DNA of 64,000 nucleotides from Bradyrhizobium elkanii USDA 76. GTDB taxonomy: Bacteria; Pseudomonadota; Alphaproteobacteria; Rhizobiales; Xanthobacteraceae. The position numbers and the translations under genes were made by a program. The DNA lies in NCBI RefSeq assembly GCF_023278185.1, contig NZ_CP066356.1:9044001-9108000 (forward strand), written 5' to 3'. The notes under the pieces are model-generated. The model searched no databases. It was not told where the DNA came from and saw only the letters and a program-made list of their open reading frames with translations. Below, piece after piece: positions 1 to 10,493 of this stretch (its first letter is position 1; every line of letters starts with the position of its first letter).

Positions 1-1620
<1,620 letters not shown>

Positions 1621-1651
1621 GAAAAGCAGCAGCAAAATCAGAAAACCGAGG

Positions 1652-1690
1652 AAGGGCCGCGCGCGATCACCGCCGCGGCCCTTTCCTTTT
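1652..1690 (+). terminator. Rho-independent terminator after acs
   Basis: A perfect 10-bp stem, AAGGGCCGCG (1652-1661) pairing with CGCGGCCCTT (1674-1683), has a 12-base loop and a pyrimidine-rich T tract (TTTCCTTTT). It lies about 30 bases beyond the acs stop. The rest of the 1621-1959 gap holds the AT-richer promoter region of the next gene; no specific promoter boxes could be assigned. Confidence 0.8.
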
Positions 1691-1959
1691 CCCGCAACGG
1701 GCCGCTTCACGGGATTGTCAGAGGCATGGCGCGATTGAGGCGTGTTTGTGGCCAAGTGTTGTTTTCAGGTCATTTACTTTAATCCGAACTTTTCCTTTTC
1801 TCCGCGCCATCAGGACGTGTCTCGCGGCCGGTGTGAAACCACCCGGTTAACACACGCAGTTAATGTTGCGTGCGTGAGACCGGCAGGCCCGGTTTTTCAA
1901 GGGCTCTGCATCTTCGTTTTTGGCTTCCTCGCGGGAGCTGTTGGGAAGTGGAGAGGTTG

Positions 1960-2475
1960 ATGTCGATGAAGTTTGCGGTGGCGCTGGCTGCCACCCTTGG
2001 TGCCGTTGTTGTGATGTCGCAGACGGCCGAAGCGCGGCCGGAAATGGTCGGAATCCACGCCGATAATTACGAGCCGGGCACCATCGTGGTGAAGACCAAC
2101 GAACGGCGGCTCTATCTCATTCTCGATTCCGGCCACGCGATGCGTTACCCGGTCGGCGTCGGCAAGTCCGGCAAGCAGTGGGCCGGCACCACGAAGATCG
2201 ACGGCAAATATCGCAACCCGGCCTGGTCGCCGCCCGCCGAGGTCAAGCGCGACAAGCCGAGCATTCCGAACGTGATCGCCGGCGGCTCGCCGCACAACCC
2301 GATGGGCGTCGCGGCGATGACGCTGGCCGGCGGCGAATATGCGATCCACGGCACCAACGTGCCGGGCTCGGTCGGCGGCTTCGTCTCCTACGGCTGCATC
2401 CGCATGCTCAACACCGACATCACTGACCTCTATTCGCGCGTCGAGATCGGCACGACGGTCGTCGTCACCCGCTGA
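1960..2475 (+). CDS. L,D-transpeptidase (YkuD family), exported
   Basis: A 171-residue periplasmic enzyme of the YkuD/ErfK family, which forms 3-3 peptidoglycan cross-links or attaches proteins to peptidoglycan through a catalytic cysteine. Seen: a short N-terminal signal peptide (MKFAVALAATLGAVVVMSQTAEA-like, cleavage expected after the AEA), then the YkuD domain with HGTN and the catalytic SYGCIRM motif. The start at 1960 was chosen because GTGGAGAGG lies 4-12 bases upstream; a second in-frame ATG is at 1966. An upstream in-frame ATG at 1870 would put about 30 uncharacteristic residues before the signal peptide and was rejected. Single-gene transcript, with a strong terminator right after it. 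The exact cross-linking role cannot be told from sequence. Confidence 0.93.
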   Translation: MSMKFAVALAATLGAVVVMSQTAEARPEMVGIHADNYEPGTIVVKTNERRLYLILDSGHAMRYPVGVGKSGKQWAGTTKIDGKYRNPAWSPPAEVKRDKPSIPNVIAGGSPHNPMGVAAMTLAGGEYAIHGTNVPGSVGGFVSYGCIRMLNTDITDLYSRVEIGTTVVVTR

Positions 2476-2502
2476 TCAGGCAGAACGCTTCGCCGATAGA
2501 AA

Positions 2503-2526
2503 AGCCGCGCAACTGCGCGGCTTTTT
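2503..2526 (+). terminator. Rho-independent terminator after the L,D-transpeptidase
   Basis: Stem AGCCGCGC (2503-2510), loop AACT, and GCGCGGCT (2515-2522), followed by a run of five T, 27 bases after the stop codon. Confidence 0.85.
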
Positions 2527-2582
2527 GTTTGCGGAAGCTGCCGGATGTGATCGCTGGTGCCCGAAGCATGAGGAGATCAAGT

Positions 2583-2796
2583 TAAGCTGGATCGGCATCG
2601 GCGGTTCACCTCTCCCATGGGAGAGGTCGATTTGCGCAGCAAATCGGGTGAGGGGTTACGGTCTATCGAGAGAGCAAGAGCCCTCACCCGGATTGCACTG
2701 GACGATGCTTCGCATCGCCAGGCGCATCCGACCTCTCCCCGACGGGGAGAGGTGAATCGAAACCGCGGCAAGCCGATTCAACCAATCTCATCTCGC
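2583..2796. repeat. Dispersed intergenic repeat, family A, copy 1
   Basis: About 214 bases with GGTTCACCTCTCCC near the left end and GGGGAGAGGTGAATC near the right end in inverted orientation, plus internal inverted segments (GCAGCAAATCGGGTGAGGG against CCCTCACCCGG). A closely similar copy is at 12255-12450. It ends exactly at the stop codon of the leftward nuclease gene. It has no coding potential and resembles the palindromic mosaic elements that are common between Bradyrhizobium genes. Confidence 0.85.
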
Positions 2797-3408
2797 CTAG
2801 CGGGCGAAATATCCGCACCAGCCGAACCGGTGCCCGCCATTGTAGGCCCGGGCATGGCCGGCGGCGAGCAGCGCGCCCGAGACGTTGTCGGTCTTCCTGG
2901 TTGCGACGTCGGCGACGACGCGGCCCTGATATTTGTCTGGACCGACATTGTAGATCGCGACTTCGCCCTGGCCGAGCAGGTCGCGCAGCGCCACCGTCGC
3001 CGCTTGCGCCATTTGCAGTTCGCGCGCGCAGGATGCCTTCAGCTCCGGCGCGTCGATGCCGCGCAGCCGGACACGCGTGTACAGATCCGGGCCCGGCGAG
3101 AAATGCACCCGCGCCTCGAACGTGTCGCCGTCGATCGTCCTGATCACATCAACGTTGTGCCTGATGTCGGGCGCGCCGGCCCGCTGCCAGATGACGTCGG
3201 CGTCGCGAGACCTGCTCAACGACCAATGCGGCGGCAGATGCACCCATTGCCGGATCGGCAGCGTGCTGCCGATGGCAATGCCGAGAACGAACACCCATGG
3301 CAGCGCCGCCGAGACGCGTCGGCCCCAAGGCGACCTTCGTGAAGGAGGCCTGCGGAAGGGCGGACGTTCCGTCCCACGATAAGCATTTATTCTTTCGTAT
3401 GGGGACAT
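2797..3408 (-). CDS. Membrane-anchored SNase-like (thermonuclease family) nuclease
   Basis: 203 residues. A basic N-terminus and one transmembrane segment (about residues 33-50) precede a staphylococcal-nuclease-like OB-fold domain (about residues 85-200). Seen: IDGDTFEARV, then VRLRGIDAPEL and YQGRVVADV, which carry the equivalents of the three SNase catalytic residues (Arg35, Glu43, Arg87), so activity is plausible. The anchor places the domain outside the cytoplasmic membrane. Known: such proteins hydrolyse DNA/RNA with Ca2+; the physiological substrate in rhizobia is unknown. It stands alone, convergent with the L,D-transpeptidase across the repeat. Confidence 0.85.
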   Translation of the reverse strand: MSPYERINAYRGTERPPFRRPPSRRSPWGRRVSAALPWVFVLGIAIGSTLPIRQWVHLPPHWSLSRSRDADVIWQRAGAPDIRHNVDVIRTIDGDTFEARVHFSPGPDLYTRVRLRGIDAPELKASCARELQMAQAATVALRDLLGQGEVAIYNVGPDKYQGRVVADVATRKTDNVSGALLAAGHARAYNGGHRFGWCGYFAR

Positions 3409-3448
3409 ATTCCCAGACTGGCCTGAGTCGAGCCGTCAGGCAAGACTC

Positions 3449-3676
3449 TCAGAAGTCCGAGGCGATGCCCTTGGTCTCCCAATCGCCGTAACGCGTCGGT
3501 TCCGGTCCCTTCGGACCCTGGAACTCCTTCGGCCGCGCGGCCGCGTTCTGCGCGGCGGCCTCCTCGGCAGCCTTGCGCCGCGCCGCGGCCTCGGCGAGCG
3601 CGCGCTGCGCGGCCGGCGTCAGCGGCTTGCGCAGAGCGGCCTCCGGCAGCGACGACGATGGCGATTTATCAGACAT
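3449..3676 (-). CDS. DUF1674 / SDHAF4-like protein (succinate dehydrogenase assembly factor type)
   Basis: A 75-residue protein rich in Ala, Lys and Pro, ending in the family signature RYGDWETKGIASDF. Known: DUF1674 includes mitochondrial SDHAF4, which binds the flavinylated SdhA subunit before complex II assembles; bacterial members are thought to act similarly. The start at 3676 was chosen for GGAAGG about 8 bases upstream; a longer frame to 3772 would add 32 residues without family character. The middle part (residues about 20-50) is a low-complexity Ala/Glu/Lys helix. It is divergent from rsmB. Confidence 0.85.
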   Translation of the reverse strand: MSDKSPSSSLPEAALRKPLTPAAQRALAEAAARRKAAEEAAAQNAAARPKEFQGPKGPEPTRYGDWETKGIASDF

Positions 3677-3850
3677 GGCAAAACCTTCCGCCGCGGATTT
3701 CGTATCTCTGTGCTGGCTCAGTGACGACATCACGATCGCAAAATCCCGCAAGCCGATTCTTACATTTGGCATATTCGCATGCCAGAGGTGGTCTCGAGTT
3801 GATGGGCATGAGCCGAATGTAACTCAGCACCTTCGAGATATCTCCGCTTC

Positions 3851-5197
3851 ATGCCTCCTTCAAGATTTGCAGTACCTGCCGAAGTCCCCGGCCTCGCGGC
3901 CCGCCGTATCGCGGCCGACATCCTCGATGGCGTGCTGCACAAGCACCGCACGCTCGACGACCAGCTCGACGGCGCCGGCGCGCATCCCGGCCTGAAATCG
4001 CTCGCCGATCGCGACCGCGCGCTGATGCGCCGGCTGGTGTCGACCATTCTGCGCAAGCTCGGCACGCTGGGCCACCTGCTGTCGCGCCTGCTCGACCGCG
4101 GCGTCCCGACCGATGCGCCGCGCGCGCAGAGCGCGCTTCTGATCGGTGCGGCACAGATTCTCTGGATGGACGTGCCTGACCATGCCGCGGTCGATCTCTC
4201 GGTGCGGCTGGTGCAATCCGACCGGCGCGCCGCGAAATATGCCGGGCTCGTCAACGCCGTGCTGCGCCGCTGCGCGCGCGAGGGCCAGGGCCTGATCGAC
4301 GAGATCAGCACGCAAACGCTGGACCTGCCGCCATGGATGCTGGCGCGCTGGAACGCGCATTACGGCGAAGCCACCGCGCGCGAGATGGCGCTTGCGCTCG
4401 GACACGAGCCGTCGCTCGATCTCACGGTGAAGTCTGACGCGCCGCAATGGGCGAGCCGCCTGCACGGCGAGATACTGCCGACGGGAACCGTGCGCACGCT
4501 GCTGCAGGGTTCCGTCACGATGCTGCCCGGCTTTGCCGAAGGCCAATGGTGGGTACAGGACGCCGCCGCGGCGCTGCCGGTGCGGCTGTTCGGCGACATC
4601 AAGGACAAGGCGGTCGCGGATCTCTGCGCCGCGCCCGGCGGCAAGACCGCCCAGCTCGCGCTGGCCGGCGCACACGTCACCGCGGTCGACCGCTCGCCGG
4701 CGCGCGTGGCGCGGCTGCGCGACAATCTCACGCGTCTGGCCTTGCAGGCCGAGACCGTCGTTGCCGACGCCGCCGAATGGCCCGCCGAGGCCGCAAGCTT
4801 CGACGGTATCCTGGTCGATGCGCCCTGCAGCTCGACGGGAACCATCCGCCGCCATCCCGACGTCGCCTGGCTGCGGCAGGAAGCCGACATCGCCGCGCTG
4901 TCGGCGCTGCAGAAGCGGCTGCTGCAAAAGGCTACCAATCTGCTGAAGCCCGGCGGCACGCTGGTCTACTGCACCTGCTCGCTGGAGCCGGAGGAAGGCG
5001 AGCACGCGATCGCCGCGCTGCTGGCGAGCGAATCAGGCCTGCGCCGTGCGCCGGTCGAGAAGAGCGAGGTCGCCGGCCTCGACGACATCATCACCGCCGA
5101 CGGCGATCTGCGCACTTTGCCGAGCCATTTGCCCAACGCCGACCCGCGGCTGGGTGGGCTGGATGGCTTTTACGCGGCCCGGCTGGTTAAATCCTGA
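3851..5197 (+). CDS. rsmB: 16S rRNA (cytosine-967-C5)-methyltransferase RsmB
   Basis: 448 residues, full length. An N-terminal NusB-like RNA-binding domain (about residues 15-150) precedes the SAM-dependent methyltransferase domain. Seen: the SAM motif CAAPGGKTAQLA (259-270), the VDAPCSSTGTIRRHPDVAW block with Cys326 that releases the product, and YCTCSLEPEEGE with the predicted nucleophile Cys376. Known: RsmB methylates C967 of 16S rRNA before 30S assembly. The next gene on the same strand begins 141 bases downstream, and the order rsmB, heparinase-like gene, purH is one I recall from related alphaproteobacteria. No strong ribosome site is visible before the ATG. Confidence 0.94.
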   Translation: MPPSRFAVPAEVPGLAARRIAADILDGVLHKHRTLDDQLDGAGAHPGLKSLADRDRALMRRLVSTILRKLGTLGHLLSRLLDRGVPTDAPRAQSALLIGAAQILWMDVPDHAAVDLSVRLVQSDRRAAKYAGLVNAVLRRCAREGQGLIDEISTQTLDLPPWMLARWNAHYGEATAREMALALGHEPSLDLTVKSDAPQWASRLHGEILPTGTVRTLLQGSVTMLPGFAEGQWWVQDAAAALPVRLFGDIKDKAVADLCAAPGGKTAQLALAGAHVTAVDRSPARVARLRDNLTRLALQAETVVADAAEWPAEAASFDGILVDAPCSSTGTIRRHPDVAWLRQEADIAALSALQKRLLQKATNLLKPGGTLVYCTCSLEPEEGEHAIAALLASESGLRRAPVEKSEVAGLDDIITADGDLRTLPSHLPNADPRLGGLDGFYAARLVKS

Positions 5198-5338
5198 TTT
5201 TAAACTTCAGTCCTCTAAGCTCGAAGTGATTCGTGCGGTATCAAGAGGGTGTCTGGGCAGGTTTCTTGGCAGGTGTCTTGGCCGCGTTTCCGGATTAAAT
5301 AAGGATTCGTTGAAAATTCCCTCCCCGCAAGGTTAGGC

Positions 5339-7090
5339 GTGTCGGTCGCTCAAAGCAGACGCATCTCGACGCTGATTGCTGGCCGCTTTGCCCGCAGCAT
5401 GCTTGCACGCGCCAGCGGGAGCACGGTTGCGCTGTCGCGGCTCTGGCCCGGCCGCACCGACCGGCTGATCATCGCCCCGCACGATCTGCGGACCGCCGAC
5501 GCCACCCGCGCGGCCGAGATCTATGCTGGACGATTCGTTTTCGCCGGCAAGATCGTCACCTGCCACGGCCGCTCGATCTTCGATCTCGAGCCGCCGTCGG
5601 AGGATTGGGAAGCCGCCCTGCTCGGCTTCGGCTGGCTGCGCCATCTGCGCGCCGCCGACACCGCGCTGACCCGCGCCAACGCCCGCTCGCTGGTCGACGA
5701 CTGGATCTCCAACCAGGCCCGCAAGCGGCCGCTGGAGCGCCGCGCCGATGTGCGCGCGCGGCGGGTGATCTCGCTGTTGTCGCAGGCGCCGCTCGTGCTC
5801 GGCGACACCGACGGAAAGTTCTACCGCAAATATCTGCGTGGGCTGGCGCGCGAGATCCGTTATCTGCGCCACGCGACGCTCGACAATGACGGCGTTCCCC
5901 GCCTGCAGGTGCTGATCGCGCTGTGCTACGCCTCGCTCTGTCTCGCCAACCAGGCGCGCAACATCAAATCGGCGACGCGCAGGCTGTCCGACGAATTGCA
6001 GCGCCAGATCCTGCCCGATGGCGGCCACATCTCGCGCAATCCCGGCGCGCTGGTCGAGCTGCTCAGCGATCTCCTGCCGCTGCGGCAGACCTTTGCCGCG
6101 CGGAATATCGCGCCGCCGCCGGCGCTGCTCAACGCCATCGACCGCATGATGCCGATGCTGCGCTTCTTCCGGCACGGCGACGGCAGCTTCGCGCTGTTCA
6201 ACGGCATGAGCACCGCGCCGTCCGATCTCGTCGCGACGCTGCTCGCCTATGACGACACCCGCGGCGTGCCGATGGCGAGCATGCCGCATACCGGCTTTCA
6301 GCGGCTCGATGCCGGCAACACCGCGTTGATCATCGACACCGGCCCGCCGCCGCCGGCAAGCGTCAGCCAGGACGCGCATGCCGGCTGCCTGTCGTTCGAG
6401 CTCTCCTCCGGGGTGAGCCGCATCGTCGTCAATTGCGGCATGCCGAGCACCGGCCGCGACAATTGGCGGCCGTTCGCGCGCTCCACCGCGGCGCATTCGA
6501 CGCTGACCTATCGCGATACGTCGTCATGCCAGTTCGTCGAGCTGTCGGCGATGAAGCGGCTGCTCCGCGGCGCGCCGATCACCAGCGGGCCCAGCAATGT
6601 CGAGAGCTACCGCGAAGCCGTTCCCGACGGCGACGTGCTCACCGCCTCGCATGACGGCTACCTCTCGCGCTTCGGCGTGATCCACCGCCGCGTGCTGATG
6701 GTCGCGCAGGACGGCACGCGGCTGGAGGGCGAGGATTCGCTGTCGCCGGCGCCGGGCGGCCGCATCAAGGGCAGCGAGGCCGATTTCGCGCTGCGTTTCC
6801 ATTTGCACCCTTCGGTGAAGGCGAGCCGGCTGTCGGATGCCCGCGGCGTGATGCTGGTGCTGCCCAACCGCGACGTCTGGACCTTCGAGGCGATGGACGA
6901 CAAGGTCGATCTCGAGGACAGCGTGTTCCTGGCCGGCAATGACGGCCCGCGCCGCACCTCCCAGATCGTGATCCGCCAGGACGCGAGGCAGGCCGGCACC
7001 ATCCGCTGGAGTTTCGTGCGCTCCTCGACCTCGGCCTCCGCCACCACCGCGCGCCGCAACGCCCGCCGCGAGCCGGAACTGCCGCTGTAG
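5339..7090 (+). CDS. Heparinase II/III family protein
   Basis: 583 residues starting at GTG, with AAGGTTAGG just upstream. The first half is an all-alpha toroid-like region (about 60-330) and the second half is the beta-rich heparinase II/III C-terminal domain (about 340-560) with the typical FELSSGVSRIVVNCG and AHSTLTYRDTSSCQF segments. No signal peptide was recognised, so whether it acts outside the cytoplasm is unclear. Known: the family cleaves or binds acidic polysaccharides; many alphaproteobacterial members sit between rsmB and purH and have no demonstrated substrate. Lyase activity is therefore only inferred. Confidence 0.85.
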   Translation: MSVAQSRRISTLIAGRFARSMLARASGSTVALSRLWPGRTDRLIIAPHDLRTADATRAAEIYAGRFVFAGKIVTCHGRSIFDLEPPSEDWEAALLGFGWLRHLRAADTALTRANARSLVDDWISNQARKRPLERRADVRARRVISLLSQAPLVLGDTDGKFYRKYLRGLAREIRYLRHATLDNDGVPRLQVLIALCYASLCLANQARNIKSATRRLSDELQRQILPDGGHISRNPGALVELLSDLLPLRQTFAARNIAPPPALLNAIDRMMPMLRFFRHGDGSFALFNGMSTAPSDLVATLLAYDDTRGVPMASMPHTGFQRLDAGNTALIIDTGPPPPASVSQDAHAGCLSFELSSGVSRIVVNCGMPSTGRDNWRPFARSTAAHSTLTYRDTSSCQFVELSAMKRLLRGAPITSGPSNVESYREAVPDGDVLTASHDGYLSRFGVIHRRVLMVAQDGTRLEGEDSLSPAPGGRIKGSEADFALRFHLHPSVKASRLSDARGVMLVLPNRDVWTFEAMDDKVDLEDSVFLAGNDGPRRTSQIVIRQDARQAGTIRWSFVRSSTSASATTARRNARREPELPL

Positions 7091-7109
7091 GGCGACTGAA
7101 GGACCCCGC

Positions 7110-7240
7110 CCCGTCATCCTGAGGAGCCGCGAAGCGGCGTCTCGAAGGATGCACGGCCCGGCTGGTGGCCGTCGACCCTTCGAGACGCGCTGCGCGCTCC
7201 TCCAGCGACAAAGGCGAAGCCTTTGCGCGGGGGTGACGGG
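7110..7240. repeat. Dispersed intergenic repeat, family B, copy 1
   Basis: An imperfect palindrome beginning CCGTCATCCTGAGGAGC and ending in a GGGGGTGACGGGG-like arm, with internal arms GCGTCTCGAAGGATGCACGG and CGACCCTTCGAGACGCGC. A related copy lies at 56566-56668. It occupies most of the gap between the heparinase-like gene and purH. Confidence 0.75.
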
Positions 7241-7350
7241 GAACGAATACCGGACCACCCTCAATTTGCGGGGAATCAGGCGCATGTACCGGTTTCGTGC
7301 CGCACAAAACCATGCTACCCGGCTGCCTTAACAGCCAGGGATTTTCCGAT

Positions 7351-8943
7351 ATGACCGAGCAGCTTCGCCGCGTGACCCGCGCTCTGTTGTCCGTTTCCGA
7401 CAAGACCGGACTGATCGACTTCGCCAAGGCGCTGGCCGACCAAGGCGTCGAGCTGGTCTCGACCGGCGGCACCGCCAAGGCGATCGCGGCGGCCGGGCTG
7501 AAGGTCAGGGACGTCTCCGAGCTCACCGGCTTCCCCGAGATGATGGATGGCCGGGTCAAGACGCTGCACCCGAAGGTCCATGGCGGCCTGCTCGCGATCC
7601 GCGACAACAAGGAACACGCCGCGGCGATGGCCTCGCACGGCATCGCGCCGATCGACCTTCTGGTCGTCAACCTCTATCCGTTCGAGGCCACCGTCGACAA
7701 AGGCGCCGGCTTCGAGGAGTGCATCGAGAACATCGACATCGGCGGCCCCGCGATGATCCGCGCCGCGGCCAAGAACCATGACGACGTCGCCGTGGTGGTC
7801 GAGGCGAACGACTATTCCGCCGTGCTCGACGAGCTCGCCGCACACAAGGGCGCGACCTCGCTTCAGTTGCGCCGGCGGCTCGCCGCCAAGGCCTATGCGC
7901 GCACCGCGGCCTATGACGCCGCGATCTCGAACTGGTTCGCCGTGCAGCTCGACACCAAGGCGCCGGATTTCCGCGCCTTCGGCGGCAAGCTGATCCAGTC
8001 GTTGCGCTATGGCGAGAACCCGCACCAGACCGCGGCGTTCTATGCCACGCCGGAGAAGCGGCCGGGCGTTGCGACCGCGCGCCAGCTGCAGGGCAAGGAA
8101 CTGTCCTACAACAACATCAACGACACCGACGCGGCCTATGAATGCGTCGGCGAGTTCGATCCGCAGCGCACCGCGGCCTGCGTGATCGTCAAGCACGCCA
8201 ATCCTTGCGGCGTCGCCGAGGGCCCCGATCTCGCGACCGCCTATGCCCGCGCGCTGGCCTGCGACTCCACCTCGGCCTATGGCGGCATCATCGCGGTCAA
8301 CCGCACGCTCGATGCGGACGCGGCGCGCGCCATCATCGGCATCTTCACCGAAGTGATCATCGCGCCCGATGCGACCGAGGAGGCGATCTCGATCATCGCC
8401 GGCCGGCGCAATCTGCGCCTGCTGCTCGCCGGCGGCCTGCCGAACGCGCGTGCGACAGGCCTCACCGCCAAGACCGTCGCCGGCGGCCTCTTGGTGCAGA
8501 GCCGCGACAATGCGGTGGTCGAGGACATGAACCTGAAGGTCGCGACCAAGCGCGCGCCGACCGACGCCGAGCTGCGCGATCTCAAATTCGCGTTCCGCGT
8601 CGCCAAGCACGTCAAGTCGAACACCATCATCTACGCCAAGGATCTCGCCACCGTCGGCATCGGCGCCGGCCAGATGAGCCGGGTGGATTCCGCACGCATC
8701 GCCGCGCGCAAGGCGCTGGACGCGGCGGCCGAGCTGAAGCTCGCCGAGCCGCTGACCAAGGGTTCGGTGGTCGCCTCCGACGCCTTCTTCCCGTTCGCCG
8801 ACGGCATGCTGGCCTGCATCGAAGCCGGCGCCACCGCGGTGATCCAGCCCGGCGGCTCGATGCGCGACGACGAGGTGATCAAGGCCGCCGACGAACACGG
8901 CATCGCCATGGTGTTCACGGGCGTGCGGCATTTCAGGCATTGA
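7351..8943 (+). CDS. purH: Bifunctional AICAR formyltransferase / IMP cyclohydrolase
   Basis: 530 residues, the normal PurH length, when started at the ATG at 7351. An in-frame ATG at 7297 would add 18 residues that do not match the family. It catalyses the last two steps of de novo purine synthesis: AICAR formylation with 10-formyl-THF, and cyclisation to IMP. Seen: the N-terminal methylglyoxal-synthase-like cyclohydrolase domain ([33 protein letters not shown]), then the transformylase with YGENPHQ and the catalytic KHANPCG motif. Its long separation from rsmB by a repeat suggests its own promoter. Confidence 0.97.
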   Translation: MTEQLRRVTRALLSVSDKTGLIDFAKALADQGVELVSTGGTAKAIAAAGLKVRDVSELTGFPEMMDGRVKTLHPKVHGGLLAIRDNKEHAAAMASHGIAPIDLLVVNLYPFEATVDKGAGFEECIENIDIGGPAMIRAAAKNHDDVAVVVEANDYSAVLDELAAHKGATSLQLRRRLAAKAYARTAAYDAAISNWFAVQLDTKAPDFRAFGGKLIQSLRYGENPHQTAAFYATPEKRPGVATARQLQGKELSYNNINDTDAAYECVGEFDPQRTAACVIVKHANPCGVAEGPDLATAYARALACDSTSAYGGIIAVNRTLDADAARAIIGIFTEVIIAPDATEEAISIIAGRRNLRLLLAGGLPNARATGLTAKTVAGGLLVQSRDNAVVEDMNLKVATKRAPTDAELRDLKFAFRVAKHVKSNTIIYAKDLATVGIGAGQMSRVDSARIAARKALDAAAELKLAEPLTKGSVVASDAFFPFADGMLACIEAGATAVIQPGGSMRDDEVIKAADEHGIAMVFTGVRHFRH

Positions 8944-8951
8944 TCCATCCG

Positions 8952-8982
8952 TTGTCGTCCCGGCGAAGGCCGGGACGACGGC
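8952..8982. repeat. Short palindromic repeat, family C
   Basis: TTGTCGTCCCGGCGAAGGCC followed by GGGACGAC: a compact hairpin in the convergent gap between purH and the MFS gene. The same arm (GTCGTCCCGGCGAAGGCCGG) recurs at 20032-20154 and, with T for C changes, at 59578-59612 and 62334-62454. At this convergent site it could also fold as a transcript end. Confidence 0.75.
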
Positions 8983-8987
8983 GGTGG

Positions 8988-10379
8988 TTACTCCCGCACC
9001 TTTGCCAATAGCGCCAGTCCCGCCACGAAGAACGCCACCAGCACCGCCATGCCGGCCTTCTGGCTCGCGGTCGCCGCGGTGATCGCGCCGATCAGGAGCG
9101 GGCCGATGAACGACGTCACCTTGCCGGTGAGCGCGAACAAGCCAAAATACTGCGCGATGCGGTCCTTCGGCGCGAGGCGGATGAGGAGCGAGCGCGAGGC
9201 GGCCTGCAGCGGCGCGCCGGTGGCGCCGATCAGGCAGCCCAGCACGATGTAGGCGCGCTCGGCGGCGCCCGCGAACAACGCACCGCCAGGCACCGGCGGC
9301 GCGACCGGGATGAACAGGATGGAATCCTTGTTCACGGTGAGGATCACGACGATCGCAAACAGCAGGATCACGAGGCTGCCGGTGATCACGCGCTTCGGTC
9401 CGAATGCATCATCGAGCTTGCCGCCGATCCAGCCGCCGAACGTGCCGGCGACCGCGAGGATGATGCCGAAGGTGCCGATCCGGATCGTGTCCCAGCCGAA
9501 CGTGCCGGCGGCATAGATGCCGCCGAACGCAAACAGCGAGACCAGCCCGTCGGTGTAGATCATGTTCGCGAGCAGAAACCGCGCCAGCGACTTCTGCCTC
9601 GGCAGGCTCGACAACGATTCCCTGAGCTCGCGCAAACCTTCGCCGAGCGCTTCGCGCAGCGGGCGCTTCGCCGGATAGTCCGGCGTGAACAGGAACATCG
9701 GCGTCACGAAGATGATGAACCAGAGCCCGGTCAGCGGCCCGGTGATGCGGTCGCCTTCATGCATGACCGGATCGAGACCGAACAGCGGCGTGAAGCCGAA
9801 CAGCGTGCGGCCGGTCTCGGCATTGGCGGCGAGGAATCCAAGCACCAGCACGAGACTCAGGATGCCCCCGACATAACCGGTGGCCCAGCCGGTGCCCGAG
9901 AGCCGCCCGATCCGGTCGGGCGGCACCAGGGTCGGCATCATCGCATTGTTGAAGACGGTCGCGAACTCGACGCCGACGCTTGCGATCGCATAGGCGAGCA
10001 GCAGCATAGGGATGATGTCGGGATTGCCGGGCTTGCCGATCCACATCGCGCTCGAGCCGATCACGAGCAGCGCGCCGAAGCCGGCAATCCATGGCTTGCG
10101 CCTGCCGCTGGCATCGGCGATTGCCCCGAGCACCGGCGACAGCAGCGCGATCGCAAGTCCGGCAGCCGCGGTGGCAAACCCCCACAGCGCCTGGCCGCTG
10201 GCGGCATCAGGCGCGACAAAGCTCGCGAAATAAGGCGCGAACACGAAGGTCGTGATCAGCGTGAAATAAGGCTGCGCGGCCCAGTCGAAGAAGATCCAGC
10301 TGATGACGGCGGCGCGGCCCGGATAATCCTTGGTGGTGGCCTTCGCGTCACCGGCGCCCGTCTGCATTGTTGCCGTCAT
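8988..10379 (-). CDS. MFS transporter, Atg22/UMF1-like
   Basis: 463 residues with about 12 hydrophobic segments. Seen: FFDWAAQPYFTLITTFVFAPYF in the first helix region, the loop ADASGRRKPW between helices 2 and 3, and the late hydrophilic block GGKLDDAFGPKRV. These match the UMF1 branch of the major facilitator superfamily (relatives of yeast Atg22, a vacuolar amino acid effluxer). The start at 10379 is preferred because GGGGAAT lies upstream; the frame stays open to 10448 but those residues look non-coding. Substrate unknown. It is divergent from ggt, which invites an amino-acid or peptide role, but that is inference only. Confidence 0.85.
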   Translation of the reverse strand: MTATMQTGAGDAKATTKDYPGRAAVISWIFFDWAAQPYFTLITTFVFAPYFASFVAPDAASGQALWGFATAAAGLAIALLSPVLGAIADASGRRKPWIAGFGALLVIGSSAMWIGKPGNPDIIPMLLLAYAIASVGVEFATVFNNAMMPTLVPPDRIGRLSGTGWATGYVGGILSLVLVLGFLAANAETGRTLFGFTPLFGLDPVMHEGDRITGPLTGLWFIIFVTPMFLFTPDYPAKRPLREALGEGLRELRESLSSLPRQKSLARFLLANMIYTDGLVSLFAFGGIYAAGTFGWDTIRIGTFGIILAVAGTFGGWIGGKLDDAFGPKRVITGSLVILLFAIVVILTVNKDSILFIPVAPPVPGGALFAGAAERAYIVLGCLIGATGAPLQAASRSLLIRLAPKDRIAQYFGLFALTGKVTSFIGPLLIGAITAATASQKAGMAVLVAFFVAGLALLAKVRE

Positions 10380-10493
10380 CGCGAAAGATATTCCCCAACT
10401 CGAACCACAGGCAGGCTTTTGCCGTTCCAATCCGCTCCCATATAGCATGAGCCGGTTTGACCGATACGGCGATGAACAGGGCAGGACATTTCG

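Noticed and set aside
2583..2796. Repeat family A as a CRISPR or transposon end
   Set aside because: There are no regularly spaced spacers, no transposase and no target-site duplication that I can see; the internal structure is that of a palindromic mosaic repeat.
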